64,000 nucleotides of DNA. It comes from Nomia melanderi. Its lineage: Eukaryota; Arthropoda; Insecta; Hymenoptera; Halictidae. The stretch's first letter is position 1. Every line of letters starts with the position of its first letter. The notes beneath the pieces are model-generated. The model worked only from the letters and a program-made list of their open reading frames with translations. It was not told the origin of the DNA and searched no databases. The position numbers were made by a program, and so were the translations under genes. Below are positions 1 to 10,233 of the stretch, piece after piece. The stretch spans positions 15,942,606 through 16,006,605 of the forward strand of contig NC_135009.1 in the NCBI RefSeq assembly GCF_051020985.1, read 5' to 3'.

Positions 1-357
1 CCGACGTCGTCGTCTTTCCTTCCGTTCAAGCCTCCCTCCTCCCCTCCGGGCGTGCAGCAACGCACCGGAACAACAGACCGGCGGCGGTCCCCTCCTCCTC
101 CCGGCTCCCTCTCGCGCGAACGATGATTCCTCCTTTTTCTCCTCGGTTCCTGCTTCCGCACACGCACCCGTGCCCGCACCTGTTCCTTCTCTTCCACCGT
201 CTCCACCTCCACCACCACCACCACCTCGTCCTCCTCCTCTTCTTCCTCCTCTGGCTCGTCCAGCTCCTCCTCCTGCTGCTCGTTCGCGTCCACGTCCTCC
301 CGCTGCTCCTCCTCCTCCTCCACCGCCTGCTCCTCGACGGCCGTTGCTTCTCGGCGA

Positions 358-425
358 CCTCGTCGTCGTCGTCGTCGTCGTCTTCGTAGTCCTCGTCGTC
401 GTCGTCTTCGTCGTCCTCGTCCTCA
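358..425. repeat. (GTC/CTC)n trinucleotide tract
   Basis: Imperfect trinucleotide run dominated by CGT/CGTC units with CTC interruptions. On the minus strand one frame reads as an Asp/Glu-rich stretch. It lies inside the leader-like block and is the most repetitive part of it. Confidence 0.85.
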
Positions 426-650
426 CCACCACCACCGTCAACCGCCACTGTACCACGGTCGCATAACAAACGCACTCGCGTCCCTCAGCGTGTCGAGGGC
501 GAACCGAGGATCGAGAACCACCGCACCAACAGCGAGGAGAGAGAACCAACTCTCTCTTTTCCCTTTCGATCTAACTTCTCCTCTCGTTTCACGACGACGC
601 ACTGATCACCACCGTGCAACCCCCGAGACAATCGAATACGAGCACTATCC

Positions 651-652
<2 letters not shown>

Positions 653-683
<31 letters not shown>
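653..683. repeat. (TC)n microsatellite
   Basis: About 15 uninterrupted CT dinucleotides within the pyrimidine-rich block. A TTC-rich run follows at 718-760 and a short ATT run at 837-852. Confidence 0.9.
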
Positions 684-687
<4 letters not shown>

Positions 688-717
688 GCCGCGTTTCCTA
701 CTCCGGTTCCGGTGTCA

Positions 718-753
<36 letters not shown>

Positions 754-2186
754 TCTTCTTTCTTCTCCGTTTCCTCCTGTTCGCGCCCCTCGCCCGTGTA
801 TCCACCACTCGCGCACACTTATCGGCTGCCCGGCCGATTATTATTATTATTACGCGTACGCAGCCCGCAGCAGCAGCAGCGGCAGCAGCAGCTCGCGCGC
901 GAGACGATCGCTTCCTCCGGCGGCAGCACCACCGTTCACCACCTCCACGTCCGCGGTGCCCGCGTCCACGTCCACGCTCGCGTTCGCGTTCATATTCGCG
1001 TCCACATCCGCGAACAGTCCCCTGCCGCGGCCTCCGGCTCGCTCCTCGCCGATCTCACCGATCTCTCCCCAAGACGAGGCCCGTCTCTCCGCCCGCTTCC
1101 GAATCGAGATCGAACGGCTCCGCCGAGAACCTCCTCTGAAAATGTCCGCCGAACTGAACCCGAGGGAAGGGGACCCCGAATTTCTCCGTCTTTCGTCCTC
1201 TTCCGCCTCCACTCTCCTTCCTTCCTTTCTCTCTTTCTTTCCTTCTTCCTTTCTTTACCGATGCGTCCTCTCTTCTTCCCGTTCCACTCCTCGCCTCTGC
1301 CCGTCCCCGAGTCCCGCGTCCCCGGCAGCTGGATCGAGAAACGAAAATCGTCCCTTCCGCCGCTTCCGCTCACGACGTCTCGCCCCTTTTCTCGTTCTCC
1401 CTTGTCCGTTTCACTCGGCCGGAAGTTCACGCACTACCTACGACGTTCCCCGAGCGTCGGAGCTCGTGGCCACAGCGGGACGGTCGCTCGACTACGCTCT
1501 CTCGCTCTACCACCACCACCTGCACGCCGCCTTCTCCCTCTCGCTCCTCCGCGCCGTCTCTCTTCGCCGCCCCTGATACGCCGCCGCCGCCGCTGCCACC
1601 GCCATCTTTCTCCCTCTCTGTCCGCCTCCGACCAGCGGAACGGTTCTCCGCGAGCGACGCTTCCCTCTCGCTCTCGCCCACCCCCGGATCGGCCGTCTCG
1701 TTCCAACCCCCTTTCCGTTGGCCCGCGCGTCGTCTCCGTTCCGCCGCAGACTTTCCCGCGACTCGTTCGCCGCCGTCTCGCTCGCTCGCTCGCTCTCGCC
1801 CGCGCGCGTCCCGAGGACTCCGCGAGCTCCTCGCCCCGTCCCTCCCGCGACTCCGCGGCTCGCCCTTCGCCCCTCCGTCGATTTCCCGTGTCCTTTTCCG
1901 ACGACCGCGCCGTTTCCCGAGGCAGAACGAGCGCGAGACGTTACACCCGCGACTCGCCGCCGTCTCTTTCCCGCGCACGCCGACCGATCCGCCTCGATTC
2001 CCGTGTTTCCGCTGCTGTCTCTCTTTCTCGCGGACGTTGCGTTTCCCACCGTCCGGCTGGTGGGGAGCTCCAGGCGCGTATCGCGAGCATGCTCACCCCT
2101 TTCGTTCCGTCCGACGCGTTTCCCGCGGATTTTTGAACGGGATGCTGCACGGCTCCGACGTTCGCGCGATTCGTTTCGCTTTAGAG

Positions 2187-3263
2187 GTAACTCTTCGCTT
2201 CCGAGAGATTCTTAGAGCTACGTTCGATACGTTGCGGTATAGGAGTAAAACGCTTTCGGGAACGTTGAATGTTTAGAAACGAGCGCGAACGGTTTGGCTA
2301 ATGTCGGTTCAATTTCGACTGTTACCTTTAACTTGGGAACTGGACCTTTTTGTGTCTCCTTCCTTCGAGCGGGTTGAATTAGCGACGTTAAGCCGATGGA
2401 ACGGTATTGTTACACTTTCGAGGGGACACGTACGAAATAATACGCAAGCACGAGAGTCCCCGCACGTTTGCAACGGTCCGCCAGGTAACGACGAACGGTT
2501 TTTCCAGTGTTGTCGCTGCCGGTCTCGAGTGTGCCGTTCGGAATAAAGTCGTCAACATTACCAACCGTCACGAGTTTGTAAACTACTTTTTGCTCCGCGC
2601 TGAACGTGCCCCGTCTGTGCCTGTTCCAACGTATTCGATGGATATTAACCGACGAGGATCCCTCGTCCTATTGGGAACCGCGATTCGATGTTGCCGGGGA
2701 GCGAGCGGCAGTCTCTAACGATCGATTATTAAAAGCAGTAATTACATAGAAACGTACTTCTGTAATCATCGTTCGCCCGGAGAACAAAAGAATATTAAAT
2801 CTCGGGGCGAATTATTAAAATCCTCATCTCGCTGGATTCCGTCCAAAATCATCCCTTGCTTTCGGCGCTGTGCGCGAGTCTTCGTATTGTGAAAGCCCTA
2901 TGTGTAATACATCGCTCTTAAGGTATGCTACTCAACAAATGAATCCTGACTTCAACCTCTTCGAGGACACATCAACGTCTGACATCAACGTCCATCGAAC
3001 TTGCTCTTTTTCGCGCGTCAACTGCCTCCGTCGTCTTCGAATCGTTCAATTAGTACCAGTTTCAACCCGTAACACCAATGCCGCCACATAATCGACATGT
3101 CGCATTTACATACTGACTCCAAAAATCATTTTATTATTCTCATCACTCTTATCATTGTAATATCTACAATAAACACGATAAGCATCGTACCAACTCACTT
3201 CTGTGAATTTCCTTCCGCTTGTCATCTGTTACAGTATCTCTTCGCGATGAGTCGACTTCCTCT
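2187..3263. other. Non-coding stretch, no feature recognised
   Basis: CpG density falls and AT content rises after 2700. Short frames only, with no protein-like composition. I see nothing functional; if the donor at 2187 is real this is the beginning of an intron. Confidence 0.5.
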
Positions 3264-3783
3264 ATTAACCCCTTGACCTATGATTTCTTTTACAACTCTG
3301 ATCGATACGGCCACTTTGTCATTAACCCTTAGCACTCCAGATGCTTTTGTAATTTATCAGCAACTGCAACTAATTTTTATGGCATCTCCAGTGAAAATGA
3401 AGAATGCTGTAACATTCCTTCGATCTTTTATTTTCCCTCTCAGTACGAAATTTGGATGTGTGGAAAGTCTAATAATCTTGGGGTAGTTTCTCTGATTCGT
3501 TAGAATATTTGATATTATAACTGGTGCAATATTTGATATTATAACTGGTCCATATATTACATCAGTTATAATATCAAAGAGCCTACGGAGTTCAAAGGGT
3601 TAATAATTTATTTGAAACATAGAAAAATTCTAAGCATATGTTACGCCTATATTACATTTCAAATATAACAGTTGATTACAGAGGAATAACATTTTCTTCG
3701 CATTAGAATCAGCTGAGTAATATGCATTTGTTGAATCATGCTGAAAATCTACGAGTCTCACTCGTTATAGAACAAGGGGTTAA
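3264..3783. mobile_element. TTAA MITE, family I, interrupted by a family B copy
   Basis: The left end reads TTAACCCCTTGACCTATGAT and the right end TTATAGAACAAGGGGTTAA; their reverse complements match as imperfect terminal inverted repeats, bounded by TTAA at 3264 and 3780. A complete family B element occupies 3322-3603, so the family I sequence is only about 240 bp. A second left end of the same family is at 42638. Bounds are read directly; the piggyBac-type assignment rests on the TTAA target. Confidence 0.7.
3322..3603 (-). mobile_element. TTAA MITE, family B, inserted in family I
   Basis: TTAA at both ends with inverted ends CCCTTAGCACTCCAGATG and GAGCCTACGGAGTTCAAAGGG. The interior matches other B copies (19766-19968, 38261-38494, 49515-49722) in reverse orientation. 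This copy is longer than its relatives because of a short internal duplication: GATATTATAACTGGT occurs twice in 3509-3550. Confidence 0.85.
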
Positions 3784-4344
3784 GGGGTTAATTTTTGAGT
3801 TTCCCCTCAAAAAGAATTCAGCCCTGAAGACGTTACGAAACAGCGACTCAGTCCCTGCAAGGGTTAACGAACGGGGCGCGAGCGTTACGCTCGGGAACCG
3901 CGTTTATCCGCTGCAATCCCGATCATCCCCCTTCGGAGGCGTCCGAAGCCAATTTCCCCCGGCCGAAAAACAGGATTAGCCCCGGCGGAGCGTGCATCGT
4001 CGGCCGAGGTTAGCGATAACGACGCTCGGCGGACCCCGACGACCGCGATTTCGAATTAGCCGGCGATTCTCGAGGACGTCGCCGCTCGCATTTTCGAAAC
4101 CGGTCCTCCCGCAACGGAACCGGCGCGCGCGGTCGGTGTACGTAAGAATTCGTGACCGTAAGTGTGCTTTCGCTCTCTTCGGTGTGCGTCGAACCGATAC
4201 GGCCGGCAGCGGCGAGGCATGCGCCGCGAGCTACAACGGAGGGAGGCCAGCCCTTTCGGGGGTGCACGAGCGTTCCTCGCGATTCCGGCGCCCCGTCCGA
4301 CCCTCCGTGCTTCCCGATTGTTGCCGCGATTCCCGTGGACCGGT
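3784..4344. other. CpG-rich non-coding block
   Basis: Dense CpG without long protein-like frames. A GTAAGT donor-like hexamer occurs at 4158 (GACC|GTAAGTGT) but no supporting exon can be seen. A GGGTTAA end near 3860 may be a worn MITE terminus. Confidence 0.4.
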
Positions 4345-4615
4345 TCTTCTCGTTTATATTCGTCGGGCGGAACGAATCCGCGATTAGATTCGACGCGAAA
4401 GGAGAAGCAGGAACATTGTCGTGTTTCGTCGACGCGGCTCGCGATCGCTTTCGATCGGCGATTATACGGATCGGTTTCGTTGTAATGTGGTTTGGTACTC
4501 GAGCATGAAGCTAGCGATCGGTCATTTGGAATTTCTTGGTAAAATTAGGAACGCGCGTTCTTTGTCGTTTATATCGTCGGGCGGAACGAATCCGCGATTA
4601 GATTCGACGCGAAAG
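4345..4615 (+). repeat. R1 dispersed repeat, long copy plus a tandem partial copy
   Basis: The segment starts near CGTTTATATTCGTCGGGCGG and runs about 215 bp to 4563. There the first ~52 bp restart as a second copy (4564-4615), including the identical GGAACGAATCCGCGATTAGA. A third copy lies at 7799-8009. The short copy ends in GCGCAAAGGGTTAA, like a family A terminus. No terminal inverted repeat was found, so the class is unknown. Confidence 0.75.
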
Positions 4616-4626
4616 CGCAAAGGGTT

Positions 4627-5590
4627 AAATGTTTTCTAGATAGATCGACTGATGGTAGAGGTCTCGAATCTATTCAGGATATGTAAATTGTCACTGAGAG
4701 AAATAAATAAGTATACGATTTTGTACGAACTGTAACACTAATCTCGCCCGTAAATCTATGAACATTCATATCTCTCCAGCACAGCATTTTGGGACGTAAG
4801 TTTCTATGAACCTTTCTCATTCACTTGACCTCGTTATACATAGTAAACGCTGGGGCCAATCAGTTCGGTCGGCCAGTGTATAGCATTAAGATTTTCCCTC
4901 TCAATATACGTGCACTCTCTCATTAGCTATAAATCCTATTCGATTCTACGTTCGAGAGAACAAGGGGCCACGAGATCCCTCGACGGCCGCGGCGCAATGA
5001 ATAGAAAAACAGCAAACAGTCCCTCCATTTTCTTCCACTCCTTTCAAAGCGTCTATTTTCCGTCAGGCGTGCAATTAATAACGGCGAGACGCGGCCGAAA
5101 GTAAACGTCTCAGCGGCTAGGCCGAAAGAGGCGAGGTAGGCCGGCCGAGCCGATTAAAAGGCAATCCATTAAAATTACGATGCCACAGCCCGTAAACCCC
5201 TGCCTTATATCAAACCCAACAACTCGTGTTGCTCCAACGCACAACTCTAGAAACCATAACAACACCGAATCTCCATACGATCCACAAATCCACAAACTCC
5301 TCAAGAAAGCAAAACCCAACGAACAAATCACGCAAAGACTCCGAAAACCTCGATCCAAGAGTATCCTAGATCCCCCGTGCGACGGAGGCAAAATCAATTA
5401 TTACGTCCGACGAATCTCGGGGGAGTAGGCGGACCGTCGAATTCGCGTTTCCCGAGGAACGTCGCTCGGGGGGTGGCGTTTAACCGTGGCGCGAGCGGCC
5501 GGAGTGCATGTGCACGCCGGGGTGCACGCGAACAGAGGAAGAAAGGGAAGAATGGAAAGTCGTAGCATTTCCCTACGCCATGCCCTGCTA
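4627..5590. other. Non-coding stretch
   Basis: AT-rich to about 4970, then increasingly CpG-rich. No conserved frame, element terminus or RNA fold was recognised. Confidence 0.5.
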
Positions 5591-5597
5591 CGCCGCG

Positions 5598-5664
5598 CGA
5601 TGCGATGCGATGCGATGCGATGCGATGCGATGCGATGCGATGCGATGCGATGCGATGCGATGCG
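5598..5664. repeat. (GCGAT)n pentanucleotide satellite
   Basis: About 13 perfect head-to-tail copies of the pentamer GCGAT. All frames across it stay open (for example MRCDA units on + and IASHR on -), which creates several spurious frames here. Confidence 0.95.
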
Positions 5665-6780
5665 CCCGGATAGCTGCGCCGCGATTCCACGGTATAAAGG
5701 ATTCAAGCTTTAAATCCGCGAGACGAGGGGTGAGAATAGGAACAGCGAGCGTGCGAGCGAGCGGGCGAGCGATAGATAGATAGAAGGAGAAGGTAGAAGC
5801 TGGATGGGAGCGAGACGGCGAGGGCAGTGGTCGAGGGATAAACGGGGCCGCGAAGGGGCGAGGGGGAGATCCCGGAGGGTGCAGCGTTCTGGGTTTCTGG
5901 GTTCGCCCGCGACGAACTTCGGAAAGGCTGGTTGGTGTGCGCGGCGAATGTGGAGCAGTAGGTCAGCGCACTCCGTGACCCCCGCCGCGGCCTACCCCTC
6001 TTCGGTGCATACACCCTGACGCGATACGCGCGGCTCTCTCTCTCTCCGTCTTTCGTTCGCCTAGCTTCCTTTCGCCGACTGGTCAACCCTCTTCCAACGT
6101 TTTCCCTTGCTCCAGGCTCGCTCCTTCTTCCGCCATCCCCGTTCCTTATCTCTTCCTCCTCTCGCCCGTCCCCGTGTTTCGCGGCTGGATCCACCGCGTT
6201 CTGCGAGTATCGGTGACCCCGCGTCAACAGGCTTTGCGACGTTACGCGAGGACGATGGATCGAGTGTGCCGATTTCAAGTCGGCCGTGCGCAGCGTGTTC
6301 TTGTCGGATGTACGATTACGGGGAAGTTTCTTGTTAGGGTCTACGTGGAAGCCGATTGCTCGATACACGATTTTCAGGGGTTGCTGTAGACTCGATTGTA
6401 AAGTTTCGTCTTTCGAGAAACGTAAGGTTAGGGTTTCAGGAATATTTCGGACGTCTTATCGCGCGGACGCGATTCCAGGTAGAGAGTTCTATCTTCTTGG
6501 GAGAACGGGGATTCGAGAAATGTATCTACACGTGACCTGGCTCCTTCAATGCGCTGCTTTCTTCCCTAGCCGCGATTTGTAATCGACGCCGATACACCCG
6601 GTAACGGTCGGCTACCTGCAATCAGTTCATCGAGCTCCTTTCGACGCGCCCCGGGCTTTCGGATCGGGAAACCCTGAACACGTCCGCGGCGGTAACGATT
6701 CTTAACTCTCCTACGGTCGCCGGTTTATCCGGACGCTCCGGGTATCGTGGTATTCGTGGGCGAACGCAGCTGCGTCTAAA
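5665..6780. other. CpG-rich non-coding block
   Basis: Purine-rich on + to about 5890, then pyrimidine-rich around 6030-6180. A 221-codon minus frame (5703-6368) is low in hydrophobic residues and has no recognisable motif; I treat it as chance. A short GAT/TAGA run is at 5770-5785. Confidence 0.45.
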
Positions 6781-6959
6781 TACAATTTGTACTTTTATTG
6801 TTCTCCGATAAACTCGGCCTTAACACTGGAACTAGGAACAATCACTAGCTTCTATCATTCGCGATTATTATGTTAACCCGAATGATAGAAGCTAGTGATT
6901 CCTCCTAGTTCCAGTGTTAAGGCCCAGTTTATCGGAGAACAATAAAAGTACAAATTGTA
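6781..6959. repeat. Near-perfect 81-bp-arm inverted repeat (foldback)
   Basis: The left arm (6781-6861) and right arm (6879-6959) are reverse complements with three mismatches; the loop is 17 nt. Inside each arm is TTAACACTGGAACTAGG, close to the C1/C2 terminus TTAACACTAGAACTACC, with TTAA at 6820 and 6917. The outer ~39 bp of the arms, outside those TTAA sites, are also inverted, so the palindrome extends beyond the MITE-like core. Transcribed from either strand it would fold into one long hairpin. It could be a foldback element or a palindromic duplication. Confidence 0.9.
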
Positions 6960-7078
6960 AATGAAATTATTGAAACTATCGAATACATTGTTAATTCGTA
7001 TTCATATGTGGATATTTATTAATTTTCTACCGCATAGATTTCGTTATAATCGTGAACAAAAATTCGGCCCATAGAGGG

Positions 7079-7140
7079 TTAATCAACCGATATATAATTT
7101 AGCTTCATCCGCGGAATCTTCGTTGGTTAAATATTCGCAG
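7079..7140 (+). repeat. 60-bp direct repeat, copy 1
   Basis: Begins TTAATC and contains ATATAATTTAGCTTCATCCG. It matches 7319-7380 with about 7 differences over 62 bp, at an exact 240-bp spacing. Confidence 0.85.
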
Positions 7141-7146
7141 TATATT

Positions 7147-7172
7147 TATATATATATATATATATATATATA
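7147..7172. repeat. (TA)n microsatellite
   Basis: Thirteen TA units directly after the first copy of the 60-bp direct repeat. Confidence 0.9.
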
Positions 7173-7318
7173 CTACCTATCCTATTTAGGACAATTTAGT
7201 ATAGACCTTACAAAAGTCGGTAGTTCCAGTTGATGGTCAACCCTTTCCAGAACATCGACATTTCAGCGAGATGTTCATATTTGCAGGACTAAGTCGCGAG
7301 TTAGTTTCGTTTTTCGAA

Positions 7319-7380
7319 TTAATCGGCCGACATATAATTTAGCTTCATCCGCGTAATCTCCGTCGGTTAAATATTCGTAG
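7319..7380 (+). repeat. 60-bp direct repeat, copy 2
   Basis: Second copy of the 7079-7140 unit. The 180 bp between the copies shows no matching pair of ends, so this is more likely the remains of a ~240-bp tandem duplication than an LTR pair. Confidence 0.8.
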
Positions 7381-7798
7381 ACACCGAGCCGTCGTCTCTA
7401 ATAAAACATCGTTCCTCCAGTGTTCCAGGATTTCGCTTATAGAGTCTCGACTCGGTACGCGCGCGTAGAATTACCGGCGTATTTATAGCGGAACGCGAGC
7501 GGGTCGAGCGTGACCCGGCACGGGTCTTTGGATGTCCGACGTGGACGCATCGGTAATTCCAATGTAACGACGATGGGAACGCGAATCGCCGTTCGCATGG
7601 CGGTTCGCGACGTTAAATGGGCGGCAGCCTTTGTACGCGCCGCCGGCGATCGAACGGAGCGCGCCAGCAGAATTCACGGAACTCGGCTTATTATCGGCGC
7701 GACGATAACTTATAGCCAGCTGGCTGCTCTCGCCGATCGAACGCGCGCGCGCTCGCTCGCGCACGCTCGCGAGAATCCCCGCGATACGTGCTCCATAG
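7381..7798. other. CpG-rich non-coding block
   Basis: High CpG, with an alternating GCGC/GCTC run at 7741-7770. No gene or element end recognised. Confidence 0.45.
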
Positions 7799-8009
7799 TT
7801 CTCCGTTTATTTATTCATCGCGCGGAACGAATCCGCGATTAGATCCGACGCGAAAGGAAAAGTAGAAACGCCGACGTCGCGTTTTATCGACGCCGCTCGG
7901 TCGCCGACTACGCGGATCGTTTTAATTCTAATCTCATTTCACACTCGATCATGACCTTTTTAATCGATCGTTCGGGATCGCTCGCGAAAATCAGAAACGT
8001 GAGTTCTTT
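7799..8009 (+). repeat. R1 dispersed repeat, third copy
   Basis: Aligns over about 210 bp with 4345-4563. The shared core GGAACGAATCCGCGATTAGA is identical and the rest has diverged moderately; both copies lose similarity after GTTCTTT. Confidence 0.75.
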
Positions 8010-8133
8010 CTGAAATTGAGAGTTTCGATGACGAGGGATTATAGATGCGGTTGACTGTTTCGTTGCGGAAGAATTTCGTTTCTGGGAATGTGTATTGGAA
8101 AATGGGAACACTGAATTGATGTAAACTAATTCG

Positions 8134-8358
8134 AGAGATTTCCACCAATAATACCCAATACACCTTCTGATGGAATGTAGTCAACATTTCATGAGACCAA
8201 TTTAACGAGAAATCGTACAAAAATTAAAGAAAGAGTTTCATTTTAATATTTCACATATTAATGTATCTTACGAAACTTGACATTACATATTATACTTCAT
8301 AATTTTGCTGTACCAAATTCAGTGGCGACTGAGGCGCCTATGGAGTGCAAAGGGTTGA
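8134..8358 (-). mobile_element. TTAA MITE, family A (subfamily with GGCGCC hairpin), partial
   Basis: The right end reads GGCGCCTATGGAGTGCAAAGGG followed by TTGA, a one-base variant of TTAA. The interior (ATTATACTTCATAATTTTGC) matches the hairpin end of family A in reverse orientation. The left terminus is not recognisable, so the start is approximate. The same subterminal sequence occurs at 54717. Confidence 0.65.
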
Positions 8359-9061
8359 AGTAATGAGATTTAGGTAATATACGACTAACGGAAGATGCAA
8401 TTGTTGAATCAGAGTTCGCTTATGTCAGATCTCAGCGGCCTTTGCTCCGATTATCGTCAATATTTGGTCACCGAAAGCAAATTTTTTAAGCGTCAACTAA
8501 ATATTGTATCTTGTAACTTATCTATTATAACGATTAGTTTAAGTCGCTTCTGATTGGTGCAATTATGCGAATACACATTGGAATCCTCTGTTTCTGGGAC
8601 TCTAATTAAACGAGGGGTTAACGTGAAATGGAAGGGAAGTTAAGAAAGATACGCAACGATTCACCGTGTACTTTCTTAATTCCCTCGTAATTGTTTCTTG
8701 AAATTGCGGCTAGCGATCCACGAATCGGTTCGAGAGGCTGGTTGAACCATGGCAATTGGGTATCCGGAACGGCGATGATTTCGAAAAAGAAAAGTCGACG
8801 ATCCGCCTGTCGCGTCGCGAATGGGATAAATCAGCGCCGGGAGCTCGTGAAAATGAATTGCGTAGGGTGGATGCACCGTAGGCGTAAAGATGAAATATGA
8901 ACAGTGGAAGTATACGGCCGCTCCAAGTGTACAATGAACTTCAGATACAGAGATAAGCTCGAGCTGTAACGAAACATGCGCGAAAGACGAGCGAGACCGT
9001 ATACGAACAGGTATACCGGGTTGGACCGTGTGTATCGGATAAATATCTCCGTGATTTCTAG
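8359..9061. other. Non-coding stretch
   Basis: No element or gene recognised. A GAGGGGTTAA end at about 8613-8622 may be a lone worn MITE terminus. Confidence 0.45.
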
Positions 9062-9234
9062 ACACACGAGGAAATAGATTATTTTCAGTTTCTTCAGACA
9101 TTCATTATAGTACTCAAATGAAACTATTTATTTTCAGAATCATTTCGAATAGTCAATGCCTCGAAGATATCAATAATTGCCAAACGAAAGAATCGAAACC
9201 AGTCATTTTTACTGGCACGGTAGTTCTAGTGTTA
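9062..9234 (+). mobile_element. TTAA MITE, family C1, 5' truncated
   Basis: The right two thirds of a C1 element ending ACGGTAGTTCTAGTGTTAA. The subterminal hairpin CCAGTCATTTTTACTGG is preserved apart from one change. The left terminus, present in the copy at 18047-18262, is missing. Confidence 0.8.
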
Positions 9235-9894
9235 AAATATATCAGAGTTAAGAGGAGCAAGTTCTCGAGATGATACACATTCTTAATTTCTCTGCGATCT
9301 TAAACAACAAATTAGTAGACTCCATTCCCTCGATCGTCCATTATCCCTCAACGAACTTTCAGCAGTGCCACGCGTTAATTCCACGACACGCGTTCACCGT
9401 TATTCCCCGTCTCCGTTTCCGAATAATTTCGTTTTCCCGTCGAGACGAACGTTCTCGAAATCAGCCACCCGGTGCACGTGTAACTCGCTCGGATCCAGAA
9501 GTAAATACGCGGATTTCAACCGAGGGAAATACGTAATCCGTGTTCGGCGTGCAGCCGGGGATAGACTCGAGCGAAAATCCGAGAGGCGATATTCTAAGGC
9601 GAGGGGTTAATCGACTTGTACGCTAAGGTTTTGCGGCCGTCGAATAAAGTAATGAAAACTTCCAGGAACGTTACTCTTTTTACTGCGATGTTCCTCGCTC
9701 GAGCGCCGCGGAAAGAACTCGCCGGGAAGCTTCTTGTCTGCGTAACTCTGGCTGTTTACTGCGCGAGACTCGGGACGCTTTTCTTTAAGGAATCAGCGAA
9801 ACGCGGACGACCAGCGTTCGACTTTCCTTTCGCTAAGATTACCTTACGGATTGACGTCGAATACGAATTCCCTCTCTCAGTTTTCTTTAACCTG
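9235..9894. other. Non-coding stretch
   Basis: Moderately CpG-rich; an isolated AGGGGTTAA occurs at about 9603. The 105-codon + frame at 9616-9933 runs into the family A terminus and is not considered a gene. Confidence 0.45.
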
Positions 9895-10233
9895 TTAACC
9901 CTTTGCGCTCGAGAGGTCTCACTCACCAATTGATTTCTTACAGTGAAACTATGAAATTTGATATTTAATATTAACCAGTTAACTGTGTTTAATATTAACC
10001 AGTTAACTGAGTATACTCGTCATGACATAAAATCCTGTAACTTCCCCGTGACGTCAAACACGGTGAACTGGTTGAACTTCGTATAATGCATCAATTTGAG
10101 AAATATTCAAAGAAATAGCTTTGTCCCTCGATGTAGGTGTGATTTCTCGTTGAGTTTCACAAAATATCCTCTCTATCTCATCAGAAGACGTTCGAATATT
10201 TCTAATGAAAAACTTCCGACTGCAGAGGGTTAA
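9895..10233 (+). mobile_element. TTAA MITE, family A, carrying a nested mini-element H
   Basis: TTAA at 9895 and 10230. Left end CCCTTTGCGCTCGAGAGG, right end CCGACTGCAGAGGG. The interior follows the A consensus up to TTTAATATTA, is broken by element H, and resumes at CTTCGTATAATGCATCAA. A usual A copy is about 230-240 bp, so the excess length equals the insertion. Confidence 0.85.
9971..10075 (+). mobile_element. Mini TTAA element H inside family A
   Basis: Starts TTAACCAGTTAACTG and ends CGGTGAACTGGTTGA, giving inverted ends of about 11 bp. The first ~23 bp are duplicated in tandem (9971 and 9994), so the unit proper is about 82 bp, the smallest in the window. It contains a perfect GAGTATACTC palindrome near the left end and TGACGTCA at 10049-10056 near the right end. 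Confidence 0.7.

Larger units (their letters stand above)
1..2186 (+). promoter_or_regulatory. Pyrimidine-rich, CpG-rich leader-like block
   Basis: More than 2 kb is strongly pyrimidine-biased on the + strand (runs of TCC, TCTC, TTC, CGTC) and very rich in CpG. Long frames are open on both strands, but the products are Arg/Ser/Pro/Leu or Asp/Glu repeats, as expected when low-complexity sequence simply lacks stop codons. Long CT-rich, CpG-rich stretches of this kind are common in insect 5' leaders and promoters. A donor-like site, TTAGAG|GTAACT, lies at 2187 where the bias ends, consistent with a first, mostly untranslated exon of a + strand gene running right. That is inference: no TATA box, initiator or conserved peptide was found. 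It could instead be a CpG-rich regulatory block with no exon. Confidence 0.35.

Noticed and set aside
26..475. 149-codon minus frame with an Asp/Glu-rich start
   Set aside because: The acidic tract comes from GAC/GAG triplet repeats; shifted frames give Glu- or Arg-rich versions of similar length. No motif outside the repeat.
490..2136. 548-codon + frame
   Set aside because: It begins at GTG, is made of Ser/Arg/Pro/Leu low-complexity sequence, and overlapping frames on both strands are equally open. Stop codons are scarce because the DNA is CT- and CpG-rich.
4158..4163. GTAAGT donor-like hexamer after a CpG-rich block
   Set aside because: No credible exon, start codon context or acceptor pairs with it.
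5703..6368. 221-codon minus frame
   Set aside because: No domain, signal or conserved pattern; composition follows the CpG-rich DNA.
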